Assembly (NCBI RefSeq): GCF_019061185.1
Contig: NZ_JAHQZU010000006.1
Coordinates: 124,001-188,000, forward strand
DNA length: 64,000 nt
Origin: Paracoccus sp. Z118
GTDB lineage: Bacteria; Pseudomonadota; Alphaproteobacteria; Rhodobacterales; Rhodobacteraceae
Direction: 5' to 3'
The position numbers were made by a program, and so were the translations under genes. This document shows, one piece after another, positions 17,575-27,533 of the stretch (position 1 is its first letter; every line of letters begins with the position of its first letter). The notes beneath the pieces are model-generated. The model had not been told where the DNA came from, did not search any database, and worked only from the letters and a program-made list of their open reading frames with translations.

Positions 17575-18984
17575 ATGCCCTCAGATAAAGCGCCCACCAA
17601 CGCACCCGTCGTCACCCGCTTCGCGCCGTCGCCCACCGGCTATCTGCATATCGGCGGGGCGCGGACGGCGCTGTTCAACTGGCTCTATGCGCGGGGGCGG
17701 GGCGGCAGGTTCCTGCTGCGGATCGAGGATACCGACCGCGCCCGTTCGACCCCCGAGGCGACCGAGGCGATCCTGAAGGGGCTGGCGTGGCTGGGCCTCG
17801 ACTGGGATGGCGAGCCGGTCAGCCAGTTCGCCCGCGTGGATCGCCATGCCGAGGTCGCGCGCGAGATGATGGCGAACGGCACCGCGTATCCCTGCTACAC
17901 CACGCCGGCCGAGATCGAGGCGTGGCGGGCCGAGCATCCGAATCAGACCTTCGTCAGCCCGTGGCGCGACGCCGATCCGGCCAGCCGCCCCGACGCCCCC
18001 TACGCGATCCGCCTGCGCGCCCCGCGCGAGGGGCAGACCGTCATCAAGGACGCGGTGCAGGGTGACGTCACGTTCCGCAACGACCAGCTGGACGACATGG
18101 TGCTGCTGCGCTCGGACGGAACGCCGACCTACATGCTGGCCGTGGTGGTGGACGATCACGACATGGGCGTGACCCATGTGATCCGGGGGGACGACCACCT
18201 GACCAACGCCGCGCGGCAGGCGCAGGTCTTCGACGCGATGGGCTGGCCGCGCCCGGTCTTTGCCCATATCCCGCTGATCCACGGGACCGACGGCAAGAAG
18301 CTGTCCAAACGCCACGGCGCGGTCGGTCTGCATGAATACGCGGCGCTCGGCTATCCTCCCGCGGCGATGCGGAACTATCTCGCCCGGCTCGGCTGGAGCC
18401 ACGGCGACGACGAGCTGTTCACCGACGCGCAGGCGCTGGAATGGTTCGACCTGCCGGGAATCGGCAAGGCCCCGGCGCGGCTGGACTTCAAGAAGCTGGA
18501 GCATGTGTCGGGCTGGCATATCGGCAACATGGACGATGCCGCACTGCTGAAAGATCTGCGCGGCTTCAGGGCCGCGACCGGGCAACCCGAATTGACCTCG
18601 CGTCAGTCCGAGCGGCTGAAGACGGCCCTGCCCTTCCTCAAGGAGAAATCGAGGACCCTTCCGCAACTCATTGAACAGGCGCGTTTTACGCTGATCGACC
18701 GCCCGGTGGAGCGTGACGAGAAAGCGGCTAAATCGCTCGATCCGGTATCCATTGGCATACTGGAAGAATTGACCGCTGCACTGCGGAATGGTAACTGGGC
18801 GCGAGACGATCTGGAGGCTGTCGCCCATGCCATCGCTGAAAAGCATGGCATCGGCCTTGGCAAGATCGCGGCCCCGCTGCGAGCCGCGCTTGCCGGCAGG
18901 ACGGCGACCCCCAGCGTGTTCGACATGATGCTGACGCTCGGCCGTGACGAAACCCTCGCCCGGCTCGAGGATGCGGCAGGCTGA
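17575..18984 (+). CDS. gltX: Glutamyl-tRNA synthetase
   Basis: A 469-residue class I synthetase that attaches glutamate to tRNA-Glu. The HIGH motif is HIGG at residues 25-28 in [21 protein letters not shown], and the KMSKS motif is [10 protein letters not shown] at about 242. Reading ends in a C-terminal helical anticodon-binding domain. ATG 17575 opens the conserved sequence; the frame stays open far upstream over comEC but is not coding there. Alphaproteobacteria often have two GluRS genes, and this copy sits directly upstream of gltA. Whether it also charges tRNA-Gln for amidation by GatCAB cannot be decided here. Confidence 0.95.
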   Translation: MPSDKAPTNAPVVTRFAPSPTGYLHIGGARTALFNWLYARGRGGRFLLRIEDTDRARSTPEATEAILKGLAWLGLDWDGEPVSQFARVDRHAEVAREMMANGTAYPCYTTPAEIEAWRAEHPNQTFVSPWRDADPASRPDAPYAIRLRAPREGQTVIKDAVQGDVTFRNDQLDDMVLLRSDGTPTYMLAVVVDDHDMGVTHVIRGDDHLTNAARQAQVFDAMGWPRPVFAHIPLIHGTDGKKLSKRHGAVGLHEYAALGYPPAAMRNYLARLGWSHGDDELFTDAQALEWFDLPGIGKAPARLDFKKLEHVSGWHIGNMDDAALLKDLRGFRAATGQPELTSRQSERLKTALPFLKEKSRTLPQLIEQARFTLIDRPVERDEKAAKSLDPVSIGILEELTAALRNGNWARDDLEAVAHAIAEKHGIGLGKIAAPLRAALAGRTATPSVFDMMLTLGRDETLARLEDAAG

Positions 18985-19032
18985 CCCGTTGACGAACCGG
19001 CCCGAGCGGCCGATGAGAAAGGACCTTCTTTC

Positions 19033-20322
19033 ATGGCCGACAAAGCAGCAAGGCTGACGCTGGAGGGCAAGGACTACGACCTGCCCGTCCTGACCCCCAC
19101 CGTCGGACCGGAATGCATCGACATCCGCAAGCTCTACGCGGAAGCGGACGTGTTCACCTTCGATCCGGGATTCACCTCCACCGCATCCTGCGATTCCACC
19201 ATCACCTATATCGACGGCGACAAGGGCGAGCTGTGGTATCGCGGCTATCCGATCGAGCAGCTGGCCGAGAATTCGCATTACCTGGAAGTCTGCTACCTGC
19301 TGGTTTACGGCGAGTTGCCGAACAAGCAGCAGATGGAAACGTTCGAAAACCTGATCACGCGCCACACGATGGTGCATGAGCAGTTGCATTATTTCTTCCG
19401 CGGGTTCCGCCGCGACAGTCACCCGATGGCGACGATGGTCGGCGTCGTGGGCGCGATGTCCGCCTTCTATCACGATTCGACCGACATCAACGATCCCAAG
19501 CAGCGCGACATCGCCTCGATCCGGCTGATCGCCAAGCTGCCGACACTGGCGGCGATGGCTTACAAGTATTCGATCGGCCAGCCCTTCGTGTATCCGCGCA
19601 ACGACCTCGATTACGCCGCGAACTTCCTGCATATGTGCTTCTCGGTCCCGGCCGAGGAATACAAGGTCGATCCGGCGCTGGCCCGCGCCATGGACCTTAT
19701 CTTCACCCTGCACGCCGATCACGAACAGAACGCCTCGACCTCGACGGTGCGTCTGGCAGGTTCCTCGGGCGCGAACCCCTTCGCCTGCATCGCGGCGGGG
19801 ATCGCCTGCCTCTGGGGTCCGGCGCATGGCGGCGCCAACCAGGCGGCGCTGGAGATGCTGCAGGAAATCGGCAGCGTCGATCGCATCCCGGAATACATCA
19901 AGCGGGCCAAGGACAAGGATGACCCCTTCCGGCTGATGGGCTTCGGCCACCGGGTCTACAAGAACTTCGACCCGCGCGCGAAGGTGATGAAGCAATCCGC
20001 CGACGAGGTTCTGGCGCTGCTGGGAATCGAGAACAACGAGACCCTCAAGGTCGCAAAGGAACTCGAACGGATCGCGCTGGAAGACGAGTATTTCGTTTCC
20101 AAGAAGCTTTATCCGAACGTCGATTTCTATTCCGGCATCATCCTGTCCGCGATGGGCTTCCCGACCTCGATGTTCACCCCGATCTTCGCGCTGTCGCGCA
20201 CGGTGGGCTGGATCTCGCAGTGGAAGGAAATGATCGCCGACCCGCAGGGCAAGATCGGCCGCCCGCGCCAGCTTTATGTCGGCGCGGACCGGCGCGACTA
20301 TCCCGAAGTCTCGGCGCGCTGA
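19033..20322 (+). CDS. gltA: Citrate synthase
   Basis: A 429-residue type II (hexameric) citrate synthase, which condenses oxaloacetate and acetyl-CoA in the TCA cycle. Active-site segments are [38 protein letters not shown] and [15 protein letters not shown], with the catalytic Asp in the following C-terminal part ([10 protein letters not shown]). The N-terminal small domain [19 protein letters not shown] is typical of Gram-negative NADH-sensitive forms. ATG 19033 is preceded by GAAAGGACC. It lies 48 bases after gltX and is closed by a strong terminator. Confidence 0.97.
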   Translation: MADKAARLTLEGKDYDLPVLTPTVGPECIDIRKLYAEADVFTFDPGFTSTASCDSTITYIDGDKGELWYRGYPIEQLAENSHYLEVCYLLVYGELPNKQQMETFENLITRHTMVHEQLHYFFRGFRRDSHPMATMVGVVGAMSAFYHDSTDINDPKQRDIASIRLIAKLPTLAAMAYKYSIGQPFVYPRNDLDYAANFLHMCFSVPAEEYKVDPALARAMDLIFTLHADHEQNASTSTVRLAGSSGANPFACIAAGIACLWGPAHGGANQAALEMLQEIGSVDRIPEYIKRAKDKDDPFRLMGFGHRVYKNFDPRAKVMKQSADEVLALLGIENNETLKVAKELERIALEDEYFVSKKLYPNVDFYSGIILSAMGFPTSMFTPIFALSRTVGWISQWKEMIADPQGKIGRPRQLYVGADRRDYPEVSAR

Positions 20323-20344
20323 GCGATCCGGCGAAAATGAAGAA

Positions 20345-20373
20345 GGGGCGGCCCGATGGCCGCCCCTTTCGTC
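20345..20373. terminator. Bidirectional terminator after gltA
   Basis: GGGGCGGCC (20345-20353), loop CGAT, GGCCGCCCC (20358-20366) and TTTCGTC form a strong hairpin. It serves gltA and probably the converging SRPBCC gene, whose stop at 20372 lies at its edge. Confidence 0.85.
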
Positions 20374-20863
20374 ATTCCACCAGCTCCGCCAGTTGCTGGA
20401 TGCAGGTGCCCCAGCCTTCGGCGAAGCCCATGTCCTCGTGCCGCTTCCGGTCCGCTTCGTTGCGGTGCAGGACGCGGGCGCTGTAGATCGTGCCGCTGCC
20501 ATCCGGCTCCAGCGTGATGATTGCCGTCATGAAGGGCTTCTCGTTCGGGCGATAGCCGGCGGACATGGCGTCGGTCCAGACGATGCGGCGCGGCGCCTCG
20601 GCCTCGATCACGCAGGCGCCCGGATCGTCCCCGCCCTCGGCCACGCATTCCTCGGGCTGGCCGTCGGGGCCCTGCATCTTCATCTCGAAGCGGCCTCCCG
20701 CGCGGGGGTCGATCACGCAGTGGGTGATCTGCCACGGGCGGGGCGCGAACCACTGCTTCAGCTTCTCGGCATCCGTCAGAGCCAGCCAGATCGTCTCCGG
20801 CCGTGCGGCAATTCGCCCCGTGATGACAAGGTCATTCCCTTCGATCCTGGTCGTGCTTTGCAT
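20372..20863 (-). CDS. SRPBCC (AHSA1-type) protein
   Basis: A 163-residue protein of the SRPBCC/AHSA1 family, a hydrophobic-ligand-binding helix-grip fold. Typical elements are ARPETIWLALTDAEKLKQWFAPRPW (about 19-43), DPRAGGRFEMKMQGPDG and the C-terminal GFAEGWGTCIQQLAELV. The ATG at 20863 lies inside the 3' end of the upstream ArsR gene (32-base overlap), so the two are translationally linked. Such ArsR-SRPBCC pairs are frequent and the regulator represses its own operon; the ligand is generally unknown. Confidence 0.9.
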   Translation of the reverse strand: MQSTTRIEGNDLVITGRIAARPETIWLALTDAEKLKQWFAPRPWQITHCVIDPRAGGRFEMKMQGPDGQPEECVAEGGDDPGACVIEAEAPRRIVWTDAMSAGYRPNEKPFMTAIITLEPDGSGTIYSARVLHRNEADRKRHEDMGFAEGWGTCIQQLAELVE

Positions 20864-21185
20864 CGGCGCTTTCCTCCATCGCGATCGCCAGTTCGGCCAG
20901 CCGGTCGGTCCGCTCCTCCCACAGGCGCCGCTGGTCATCGAGCCACGCCGCGAGCGGCGCATAGGCTCCGTTCCTGAGCCGGCAGATCCGGGTCCGCCCG
21001 CGCTTCTCGGTTTCGATCAGCCCCGCTTCTTCCAGCACCCGCAGGTGTTTCAGGAAGGCCGGCAGGCTCAGCGGGAACGGCTGGGCGAGTTCGCCCACCG
21101 TGGCCTCACCCGGCCCCAGCCGCTCCAGCACCGCGCGGCGCGTCGGATCGGCGAGGGCGTGAAACCGGCGATCGAGGCTGACCAT
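20832..21185 (-). CDS. ArsR-type winged-helix transcriptional regulator
   Basis: A 117-residue winged-helix regulator. The N-terminal FHALADPTRRAVLERL and the recognition region LSLPAFLKHLRVLEEAGLIETEKRGRTRIC (about 43-72) are typical of ArsR proteins paired with SRPBCC proteins; the metal-binding CVC motif of arsenic sensors is absent. The start is ATG 21185 or, less likely, an in-frame codon at 21200. A perfect-looking operator lies 39 bases upstream (21224-21241). It overlaps the SRPBCC gene and is divergent from an SDR gene. Confidence 0.9.
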   Translation of the reverse strand: MVSLDRRFHALADPTRRAVLERLGPGEATVGELAQPFPLSLPAFLKHLRVLEEAGLIETEKRGRTRICRLRNGAYAPLAAWLDDQRRLWEERTDRLAELAIAMEESADAKHDQDRRE

Positions 21186-21223
21186 GCACCCTTCTAGCAC
21201 CGCAGCGGATTCGCGGCAATACA

Positions 21224-21241
21224 GTTAACCGCACGGCTAAC
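21224..21241. promoter_or_regulatory. Palindromic operator for the ArsR/SRPBCC pair
   Basis: GTTAACCGCACGGCTAAC is an 18-base dyad with half-sites GTTANCCG and CGGNTAAC. It lies 39 bases before the ArsR ATG and 49 bases before the divergent SDR ATG. TTAACC-N4-GGTTAA-like palindromes are the kind of site I know in front of ArsR-SRPBCC operons, so autoregulation, possibly with joint control of the SDR gene, is a fair inference. Confidence 0.55.
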
Positions 21242-21289
21242 AGTTTTCCGCCCTTGAAGTGCGGCGCGGGGGGTGCCAATCCACCGCGC

Positions 21290-21940
21290 ATGGAACAGAA
21301 GATCGCACTCGTCACCGGCGCCTCGCGTGGGCTTGGCGCCGCAATCGCCGAAGGGCTTGCCGCCCGCGGCTACCATGTCGTCGCCGTCGCCCGCACCGTG
21401 GGCGCGCTGGAAGAACTGGATGACCGCATCCGCAAGGCTGGCGGAAGCGCCACGCTGGCCCCGATGGACATCGGAACGCCGCAGGCGATGATCCAGTTGG
21501 CGCAGGCCATCGGCGGCCGCTGGGGCGGATGCGACCTGTGGGTTCACACGGCGGTTCACGTCGCTCCCCTGGCCCCCGCCGCCCAGATCGACCCCCGCGA
21601 CATGGAAAAATCCATCGCCATCAACGTCGCCGCGACCCAAGGCCTGATCGTGCTGATCGACCCCTTGCTGCGGGCGCGCAAGGGCGCGGCGCTGTTCTTC
21701 GACGATCCCCGCGCCGGGCAGCCCTTCTTCGGCGCTTATGGCGCGACCAAGGCGGCGCAGATCGGCCTGGCGGCAAGCTGGCAGGTGGAGTCCGAGCGGA
21801 TCGGCCCGCGCGTCGTCATCGACAGCCCCGCGCCTATGCCCACCGCGACCCGCGCCCGGTTCTTCCCCGGCGAGGATCGCAGCCCGCTGACCCCCTGCGC
21901 CGACGAGGCTAGCCGGGCGCTGGCCGCCCTGCAGGACTGA
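21290..21940 (+). CDS. Short-chain dehydrogenase/reductase-like protein, catalytic Ser not evident
   Basis: A 216-residue SDR fold protein. The cofactor loop TGASRGLG is at residues 9-16, the Asn of the tetrad is N112 (INVAAT), and Y150-GAT-K154 is the Tyr-Lys pair. The position normally holding Ser, about 13 residues before the Tyr, reads ALFFDDPRAGQPFFGAY with no Ser, so classical catalysis is doubtful. The first ATG at 21290 is used. It abuts the stop of the convergent M32 carboxypeptidase with no spacing. Function unknown; it may be a YciK-like protein. Confidence 0.82.
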   Translation: MEQKIALVTGASRGLGAAIAEGLAARGYHVVAVARTVGALEELDDRIRKAGGSATLAPMDIGTPQAMIQLAQAIGGRWGGCDLWVHTAVHVAPLAPAAQIDPRDMEKSIAINVAATQGLIVLIDPLLRARKGAALFFDDPRAGQPFFGAYGATKAAQIGLAASWQVESERIGPRVVIDSPAPMPTATRARFFPGEDRSPLTPCADEASRALAALQD

Positions 21941-23434
21941 TTACAGCCCGTAAATCTCGCCGAACTTTGCGTCGAGGTAATCCAGCAGCGGCGCCTCGCT
22001 CACCGACGATCCCGTCGCGCGTTCCATCAGCTCGCGCGGCGGATGCAGGCTGCCGTGGCGCTGAAGATTCTCGCGCAGCCACTCGACCGCGGGTTCCGCC
22101 TCGCCGCCGGCGAGCGACTCGTCCAGATCGGGCACCGCGTCGCGCAGGGCGGCGTTGAGGCAGCCGGCATAGACGTTGCCAAGCGCATAGGTGGGGAAGT
22201 AGCCGAACAGCCCCACGGCCCAGTGAATGTCCTGCAGCATCCCGTTCGACGGGCGGTCCACCGCAAGGCCGAAGTCGCGCAGGAAGCGGGCGTTCCACGC
22301 CTCGTTAACGTCCTCGGCGGCCAGCTTGCCGGTGATGAGGTCGCGTTCCAGATCGAAGCGCATCATGATGTGCAGGTTATACTGCACCTCGTCCGCCTCG
22401 GTGCGGATATGGCCGGGCACGACCCGGTTCACTGCACCGTAGAACGCATCCGCATCGGGGGACGACAGGCCGCCGAAGGTGTCGCTCATCCGGTCGAACA
22501 GCCAGCCCGTGAAGGCGCGGCCACGGCCGAGCTGGTTCTCATAGATGCGGCTCTGGCTTTCATGCACGCCCATCGAGACGCCGCGCCCCAGAATGGTGAA
22601 GGCGTAATCGGAATCGATCCCCAGCTCATAGCCGGAATGGCCGACCTCGTGGATTGTGGAATAGAGGCAGTTCAGCGGATCGCTTTCGACGACGCGGGTG
22701 GTGATGCGGCTGTCCTGCCAGCGGCCCGAGCTGAAGGGATGCACGGCAATGTCCATGCGCCCGAAATTCCAGTCATAGCCGAAGGCGGTGGCGATCTTGC
22801 GGGTCAGCCGCAACTGCGCTTCCTGCGCGAAATGGCCGGACAGCGGCGCGGGCTGGTAGTCGGCCCCCATGACCGCATCGCGCAGGGCCACCAGACGCGG
22901 CCGCATGGCGTCGAACAGGCGCGAGATGTCGGCCGAGGTCGTGTCCGGCTCATAATCGTCCAGCAGCGCGTCGTAGCGGTCGCCGCCGCCGAAGCCGGCC
23001 GCGACATAGGCATCGGCCTCCTCGCGCTTCAGCGCCAGTATCTCGTCGAGCGTGGGCAGGAAGTCCTCGGCCTCCTCGGCGGCGCGGGCGTCGGCCCAGA
23101 TCCCGTGCGAGAGCGAGGTGACGCGCGCCAGTTCCGTGGCCAGACGCGACGGCAGGGCGCTGGCGCGGCGGAAGTCGCGGTCGATCAGCTCGACCATGCG
23201 CGTCTCGGCCGGGGTTTCGGGACGGGCGGCGTCCAGCCATTCCGGCACGCGCGGGTCGGTGCGGCGGGCGTGGAGCATCTCCTCCATCGCGGCGACCTCC
23301 TCGGACCGCTGCTCGGCGGCGCCGCGCGGCATGACCGTCTCGCGGTCCCAGGCGAGCCGTTCGGCGACCGACGACAGCGCCTCGGTCGTGTGCTGGAACT
23401 CGACCAGGGTTGAAAGGGCGTTGCCTGCATTCAT
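21941..23434 (-). CDS. M32 family metallocarboxypeptidase
   Basis: A 497-residue thermostable-carboxypeptidase-type zinc enzyme that removes C-terminal residues from peptides in the cytosol. The zinc motif is HEVGH at residues 262-266 in YSTIHEVGHSGYELG, with the Glu ligand downstream in ESQSRIYENQLGRG. The conserved M32 block MDIAVHPFSSG precedes it (228-238). The length of about 500 residues is normal. The ATG overlaps the last four bases of ctaA, so both genes are likely in one transcript. Confidence 0.95.
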   Translation of the reverse strand: MNAGNALSTLVEFQHTTEALSSVAERLAWDRETVMPRGAAEQRSEEVAAMEEMLHARRTDPRVPEWLDAARPETPAETRMVELIDRDFRRASALPSRLATELARVTSLSHGIWADARAAEEAEDFLPTLDEILALKREEADAYVAAGFGGGDRYDALLDDYEPDTTSADISRLFDAMRPRLVALRDAVMGADYQPAPLSGHFAQEAQLRLTRKIATAFGYDWNFGRMDIAVHPFSSGRWQDSRITTRVVESDPLNCLYSTIHEVGHSGYELGIDSDYAFTILGRGVSMGVHESQSRIYENQLGRGRAFTGWLFDRMSDTFGGLSSPDADAFYGAVNRVVPGHIRTEADEVQYNLHIMMRFDLERDLITGKLAAEDVNEAWNARFLRDFGLAVDRPSNGMLQDIHWAVGLFGYFPTYALGNVYAGCLNAALRDAVPDLDESLAGGEAEPAVEWLRENLQRHGSLHPPRELMERATGSSVSEAPLLDYLDAKFGEIYGL

Positions 23435-24576
23435 CGGATCGTCCCTCTCACACTGGTTTCATAGGGGTAACGGGCGTGGTGGCGGGCGCGGATCACCAGC
23501 ACGAACAGCAGCACCGCGCCAAGCTGGTGCGTCAGCGCCGCGTGCAGGGGCGAGCCGTAGATCACGTTGACGATTCCCAGCACGATCTGCAACGCCACCG
23601 CGACCAGCATCACCGTGAACGCCCCCCGCGTCACGGGATGGGGCGAGCGGCGCCCACGCGCCCAGACCACAACGGCGAAGATCGCCAGCAGATAGCCGAC
23701 CATGCGATGGGTGAACTGCACCGTCGCCGCGTTCTCGAAAAAGTTGCGCCAGCCGAGCGCCGGGTCCCAGATGGCGGCGGGAATCCACTCGCCGCCCATC
23801 GTGGGCCAGCCGGTATATTGCCGCCCGGCGTCGATCCCCGCCACCAGCGCGCCCAGCAGAATCTGCACGAAGGTCAGGTGCATCAGCCCGGTGGTCATGG
23901 AAAACAGCTTCGGCTCACCCGCGCGGCGGGCGCGGATCAGCTGCCCCTGCGGACGGCCAAGCTGGAACATATTCCACGCGATCAGCCCCAGGATGGCGAA
24001 GGCGAGGCCCAGATGGACCGCCAGCCGGTAGGACGCGACCGAGGTCATTCCCGCGACCAGCCCCGAGCTGACCATCCACCAGCCGACCAGCCCCTGAAGG
24101 CCGCCGAGCAGCCCCAGCGTCAGGAAGCGCGTCGCCCAGCCCGGCCCCATGCGACCCGTCAGCCAGAAGAGCAGAAAGCCAACCGCCCAGACCAGCCCGA
24201 TCGCCCGCCCGAGCTGCCGGTGCGACCATTCCCACCAATAGATACGCTGGAAGCCCGCAAGGTCCATGGTCGGGTTCTCGATCTGGAACTGCGGGATCTG
24301 CTGGTATTTGGCGAATTCCGACTGCCAAGCGGCGGCGCTGGTCGGGGGGAAGCTGCCGGTGACGGGTTTCCATTCGGTGATCGACAGGCCGGACCCGGTC
24401 AGCCGCGTCGCGCCCCCCAGCAGGATCATCGCCACCACCATGACGAACAGCACCACGAGCCATGCGCGGACGGCGGTGCGCGCGCCTTTGGTGTTCGTCT
24501 CGATCAGGTTGCCGGCAGGCGCGGCCGGGGCGGGCGCGGTGTCGGACACCTCCTGAAAGATGGGGCGCTTGGCCAT
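23431..24576 (-). CDS. ctaA: Heme A synthase (COX15/CtaA family)
   Basis: A 381-residue inner-membrane monooxygenase that converts heme O to heme A for aa3-type cytochrome oxidase. It shows eight hydrophobic segments arranged as two four-helix halves. Typical motifs are GGATRLTGSGLSITEWKPVTG (about 53-73), the helix with WEWSHRQLGR and its heme-ligand His, and QFTHRMVGY in the second half, the equivalent His. The length corresponds to the alphaproteobacterial type. The ATG at 24576 is supported by the conserved N-terminal MAKRPIF leading into the first helix. It lies 52 bases after trmJ's start-distal end on the same strand as its neighbours. Confidence 0.95.
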   Translation of the reverse strand: MAKRPIFQEVSDTAPAPAAPAGNLIETNTKGARTAVRAWLVVLFVMVVAMILLGGATRLTGSGLSITEWKPVTGSFPPTSAAAWQSEFAKYQQIPQFQIENPTMDLAGFQRIYWWEWSHRQLGRAIGLVWAVGFLLFWLTGRMGPGWATRFLTLGLLGGLQGLVGWWMVSSGLVAGMTSVASYRLAVHLGLAFAILGLIAWNMFQLGRPQGQLIRARRAGEPKLFSMTTGLMHLTFVQILLGALVAGIDAGRQYTGWPTMGGEWIPAAIWDPALGWRNFFENAATVQFTHRMVGYLLAIFAVVVWARGRRSPHPVTRGAFTVMLVAVALQIVLGIVNVIYGSPLHAALTHQLGAVLLFVLVIRARHHARYPYETSVRGTIR

Positions 24577-24628
24577 GGTCGATATCCCTGCAATTGCGGC
24601 GCGACATTGGCCCTGTGGGCCGCAAAGG

Positions 24629-25399
24629 TCAATCTGCCGGGGCGTCGGGCCTGTCCTGACGCGGCTTTCCCGGTCCGGCCCATGTCAGTTGCCGCAGCAT
24701 CCCGTGGAATATCTGCACATCGCCCCGCGTCAGCGGCAGGCGCGACCAGAGGTTGCGCACGGTCAGCCGCATCGCCGGGGCCTTGTCGGGCGGGAAGAAG
24801 AACCTCGCCTCGGTCAGCCGGCTTTCCCAGTGGTCGGCCAGCTTCTCGATCTCCAGCCGCGTCGCGGGGATTTCGGCGTCCGGTCGGCGGCCGCGCGGCG
24901 CGGGCTCGGGCGGCAGCGCGTCGCGGGTCCATTCGTAGCCGAGCAGCAGCACCGCCTGCGCGAGGTTGAGCGACGGGAAGTCGGGGTTCACCGGCACCGT
25001 GATGATGGCGTTGGCGCGGGCCACGTCATCGTTTTCCAGCCCCGCACGTTCAGGGCCGAAGATCAGCCCGACGCGGCGGCCCTGCCCGGTCAGTTCCCGC
25101 GCCTCGGCCATCGCCGTGGCGGGGGTATGGACAGGCTTGGTCAGCTCGCGCCCCCGCGCGGTCGTGGCGAAGGCGAAATCCACATCGCCCATCGCCTCGG
25201 CCAGCGTCGGGAAGACGCGGGCGCGATCCAGCACCTGCCCCGCCGCGCCCGAGGCCATCGCCACGGCGCGGGGGTTCGGCCAGCCGTCGCGAGGATCGAC
25301 CAGCCGCATGTCGGTCAGGCCGAAGTTCAGCATCGCCCGCGCGGAGGCGCCGATATTCTCGCCCATCTGCGGGCGGACGAGGATGACGACGGGTTGCAA
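24629..25399 (-). CDS. trmJ: tRNA 2'-O-methyltransferase, TrmJ-type SPOUT
   Basis: A 256-residue SPOUT (TrmH-superfamily) methyltransferase. The N-terminal VILVRPQMGENIGASARAMLNFGLTDMRLVDPRDGWPN is the TrmJ signature, and the AdoMet knot motifs are GLIFGPERAGLENDDV and NPDFPSLNLAQAVLLLGYE. TrmJ methylates the ribose of position 32 of certain tRNAs using AdoMet. The C-terminal 80 residues form the extra helical region of this group. It begins seven bases after lysK's stop, so the two translation-related genes are probably co-transcribed. Confidence 0.9.
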   Translation of the reverse strand: MQPVVILVRPQMGENIGASARAMLNFGLTDMRLVDPRDGWPNPRAVAMASGAAGQVLDRARVFPTLAEAMGDVDFAFATTARGRELTKPVHTPATAMAEARELTGQGRRVGLIFGPERAGLENDDVARANAIITVPVNPDFPSLNLAQAVLLLGYEWTRDALPPEPAPRGRRPDAEIPATRLEIEKLADHWESRLTEARFFFPPDKAPAMRLTVRNLWSRLPLTRGDVQIFHGMLRQLTWAGPGKPRQDRPDAPAD

Positions 25400-25405
25400 G
25401 CGCCG

Positions 25406-26986
25406 TCAGCCCGCCAGTTCGCCCGCCAGCGCCCGCTGGATCAGCGCGCGGGTCTCGTCCACGCCATAAAGCGCGATGAAGCCCCCGAAGCGCGGCCCCT
25501 GATCGGCGCCCAGCAAGACCTGATAGAGGGCCGAGAACCACTCGCGCAGCGGCTCGAACCCGTGCCCGGTTCCGACGGCGAAGACCATCGTCTGCAGCGC
25601 CTCGCCCTCTGCCGGCTGGTCCCACGCCGCAAGGCGGCCGGCCAGATCCTCCAGCGCCGCGCGCTCCTTGTCGGTCGGAGCTCGGAAAGTTCGGGAAGGT
25701 GCCACGAAATCGTTGAAATACCGCACGGCAAAGCCCGCCGCCGCATCCAGATCGGGATGCGTCTGGGGCGAGGTGTCCGGCGCATAGCGGCGGATGAAGC
25801 CCCACAGCCCTTCCTTGTCCTTGGCCCCCGCGACCGAGGCGAGGTTCAGCAGCATCTGGAACGGCACCACGAGGTTCGATTCCGGCACCTCGCCGCCGTG
25901 GATGTGCCAGACAGGGTTCGCGAGTTGCTGGTCCAGCGTCTGCCCTGGATAGGCGCGAAGCTGCTGGTGGTATTCGTCCACCGCCTTCGGGATGACGTCG
26001 AAATACATCCGCTTTGCCGTCTTGGGCTTCTGATACATGAAGTAGGACAGGCTTTCCGCCGAGGCATAGGTCAGCCATTCGTCGATGCTGAGCCCGTTCC
26101 CCTTCGACTTGCTGATCTTCTGCCCGTCCTGATCCAGGAACAGCTCATATGTGAAATGCTCGGGCGCGCGGCCGCCCAGCACCTCGCAGATGCCGTCATA
26201 GATGGGCGTGTTGGTCGAATGATCCTTCCCATACATCTCGAAATCGACGTCCAGCGCCGCCCAGCGGGCGCCGAAATCCGGCTTCCATTGCAGCTTCACA
26301 TTGCCGCCCGTCACTGGCAGCGTCCATTCGCGGCCCGTCTCGTCGTCGAAGGTGATCTCGCCCTTGGCGGCGTCCACGTTCTTGATCGGCACATACAGCA
26401 CCTTGCCGGTTTCCGGATGGATCGGCAGGAAGCAGGAATAGGTCTGCTGCCGCTCCTCGCGCAAGCTCGCCAGCATGATCGCCATGATCGCGTCGTAGCG
26501 TTCCGCGGCCAGCAGCAGCGTCTCGTCGAACTGGCCCGAGCGATAGAATTCGGTCGCGCTGATGAACTCGTATTCGAACCCGAAGGTATCGAGGAAACGG
26601 CGCAGCATGGCGTTGTTGTGCGCGCCGAAGCTTTCGTATTCGCCGAAGGGGTCCGGCACCGTGGTCAGCGGCTCCTGCAGATGCTGGCGCAGCATGTCGG
26701 TATTCGGCACGTTGTCCGGCACCTTCCGCATCCCGTCCAGATCGTCGGAAAAGCAGAACAGCCGCGTCGGGATGTCGCTGATGATCTGGAACGCACGGCG
26801 GACCATGGTCGTCCGCGCAACTTCCCCGAAGGTGCCGATATGCGGCAGGCCCGAGGGGCCGTAGCCCGTCTCGAACAGGACATAGCCCTTTTCGGGGTCC
26901 TTCTTCTCGTAGCGTTTCAGCACCCGGCGCGCTTCCTCGAAGGGCCAGGCCTTGGATTTCATCGCGGCTTCGCGCAGGGTGGACAT
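25406..26986 (-). CDS. lysK: Lysyl-tRNA synthetase, class I
   Basis: A 526-residue class I LysRS, the archaeal-type enzyme found in alphaproteobacteria in place of the usual class II enzyme. The HIGH-like motif is HIGT (residues 49-52) in [14 protein letters not shown], and the KMSKS-like motif is KISKS (290-294) in [19 protein letters not shown]. The C-terminal part is the alpha-helical cage domain. ATG 26986 is preceded by GGAGAGAACCCC. It is divergent from the TerB-like gene and followed closely by trmJ. Confidence 0.97.
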   Translation of the reverse strand: MSTLREAAMKSKAWPFEEARRVLKRYEKKDPEKGYVLFETGYGPSGLPHIGTFGEVARTTMVRRAFQIISDIPTRLFCFSDDLDGMRKVPDNVPNTDMLRQHLQEPLTTVPDPFGEYESFGAHNNAMLRRFLDTFGFEYEFISATEFYRSGQFDETLLLAAERYDAIMAIMLASLREERQQTYSCFLPIHPETGKVLYVPIKNVDAAKGEITFDDETGREWTLPVTGGNVKLQWKPDFGARWAALDVDFEMYGKDHSTNTPIYDGICEVLGGRAPEHFTYELFLDQDGQKISKSKGNGLSIDEWLTYASAESLSYFMYQKPKTAKRMYFDVIPKAVDEYHQQLRAYPGQTLDQQLANPVWHIHGGEVPESNLVVPFQMLLNLASVAGAKDKEGLWGFIRRYAPDTSPQTHPDLDAAAGFAVRYFNDFVAPSRTFRAPTDKERAALEDLAGRLAAWDQPAEGEALQTMVFAVGTGHGFEPLREWFSALYQVLLGADQGPRFGGFIALYGVDETRALIQRALAGELAG

Positions 26987-27062
26987 GGGGTTCTCTCCGT
27001 TACGTCGGCGCTTGCCGTATCGGCGGAGTGGGCCCGCGTCAACAATAGCCGGACTTCATGCA

Positions 27063-27485
27063 ATGACCATCGACCTGCCCTCGTTCTCCCCCTGCGACGC
27101 GCTGGTCGCCGCGATGGTCGCCACTTCCGCCTCGGACGCGAAGATGCGGACCTCGGAACTGGTCGCGATCGAGCGGATGGTCGATCACACGCCGGTCTTC
27201 GCGGATTACGACGCGAGCCGGATCCGGGCCGTCGCGCAGACGGTGTTCTCGCTGTTCGAGGAAGAGGACGGGCTGGACGCCCTGTTCGGCCTGATCCGCG
27301 AGGCGGTGCCGGAACGGCTTTACGACACCGCCTATGCGCTGGCCTGCGACGTCGCTGCCGCCGATGGCCGGCTGGGCGAGGGCGAATGGCAGATGCTGTC
27401 CGAAATGCGCCTGCAACTGGAAATCGACCGGCTGCACGCGGCCGCGATCGAGCTGTCGGCGGTGACGCGGCACCGGGTGCTTTAG
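27063..27485 (+). CDS. TerB family protein
   Basis: A 140-residue helical protein of the TerB/DjlA-like family. The typical acidic repeats are ALVAAMVATSASDAKMRTSEL (about 12-32) and ALACDVAAADGRLGEGEWQML (about 90-110), which in TerB-like domains form metal-binding loops. ATG 27063 begins the conserved part. Such stand-alone proteins are annotated as tellurite-resistance-like, but resistance is not implied. It is divergent from lysK and converges with dacB. Confidence 0.85.
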   Translation: MTIDLPSFSPCDALVAAMVATSASDAKMRTSELVAIERMVDHTPVFADYDASRIRAVAQTVFSLFEEEDGLDALFGLIREAVPERLYDTAYALACDVAAADGRLGEGEWQMLSEMRLQLEIDRLHAAAIELSAVTRHRVL

Positions 27486-27533
27486 TTCACAAGTTGGTTT
27501 TAGTTTTCGCTGCAACGTCCTGATGAGCGATCA

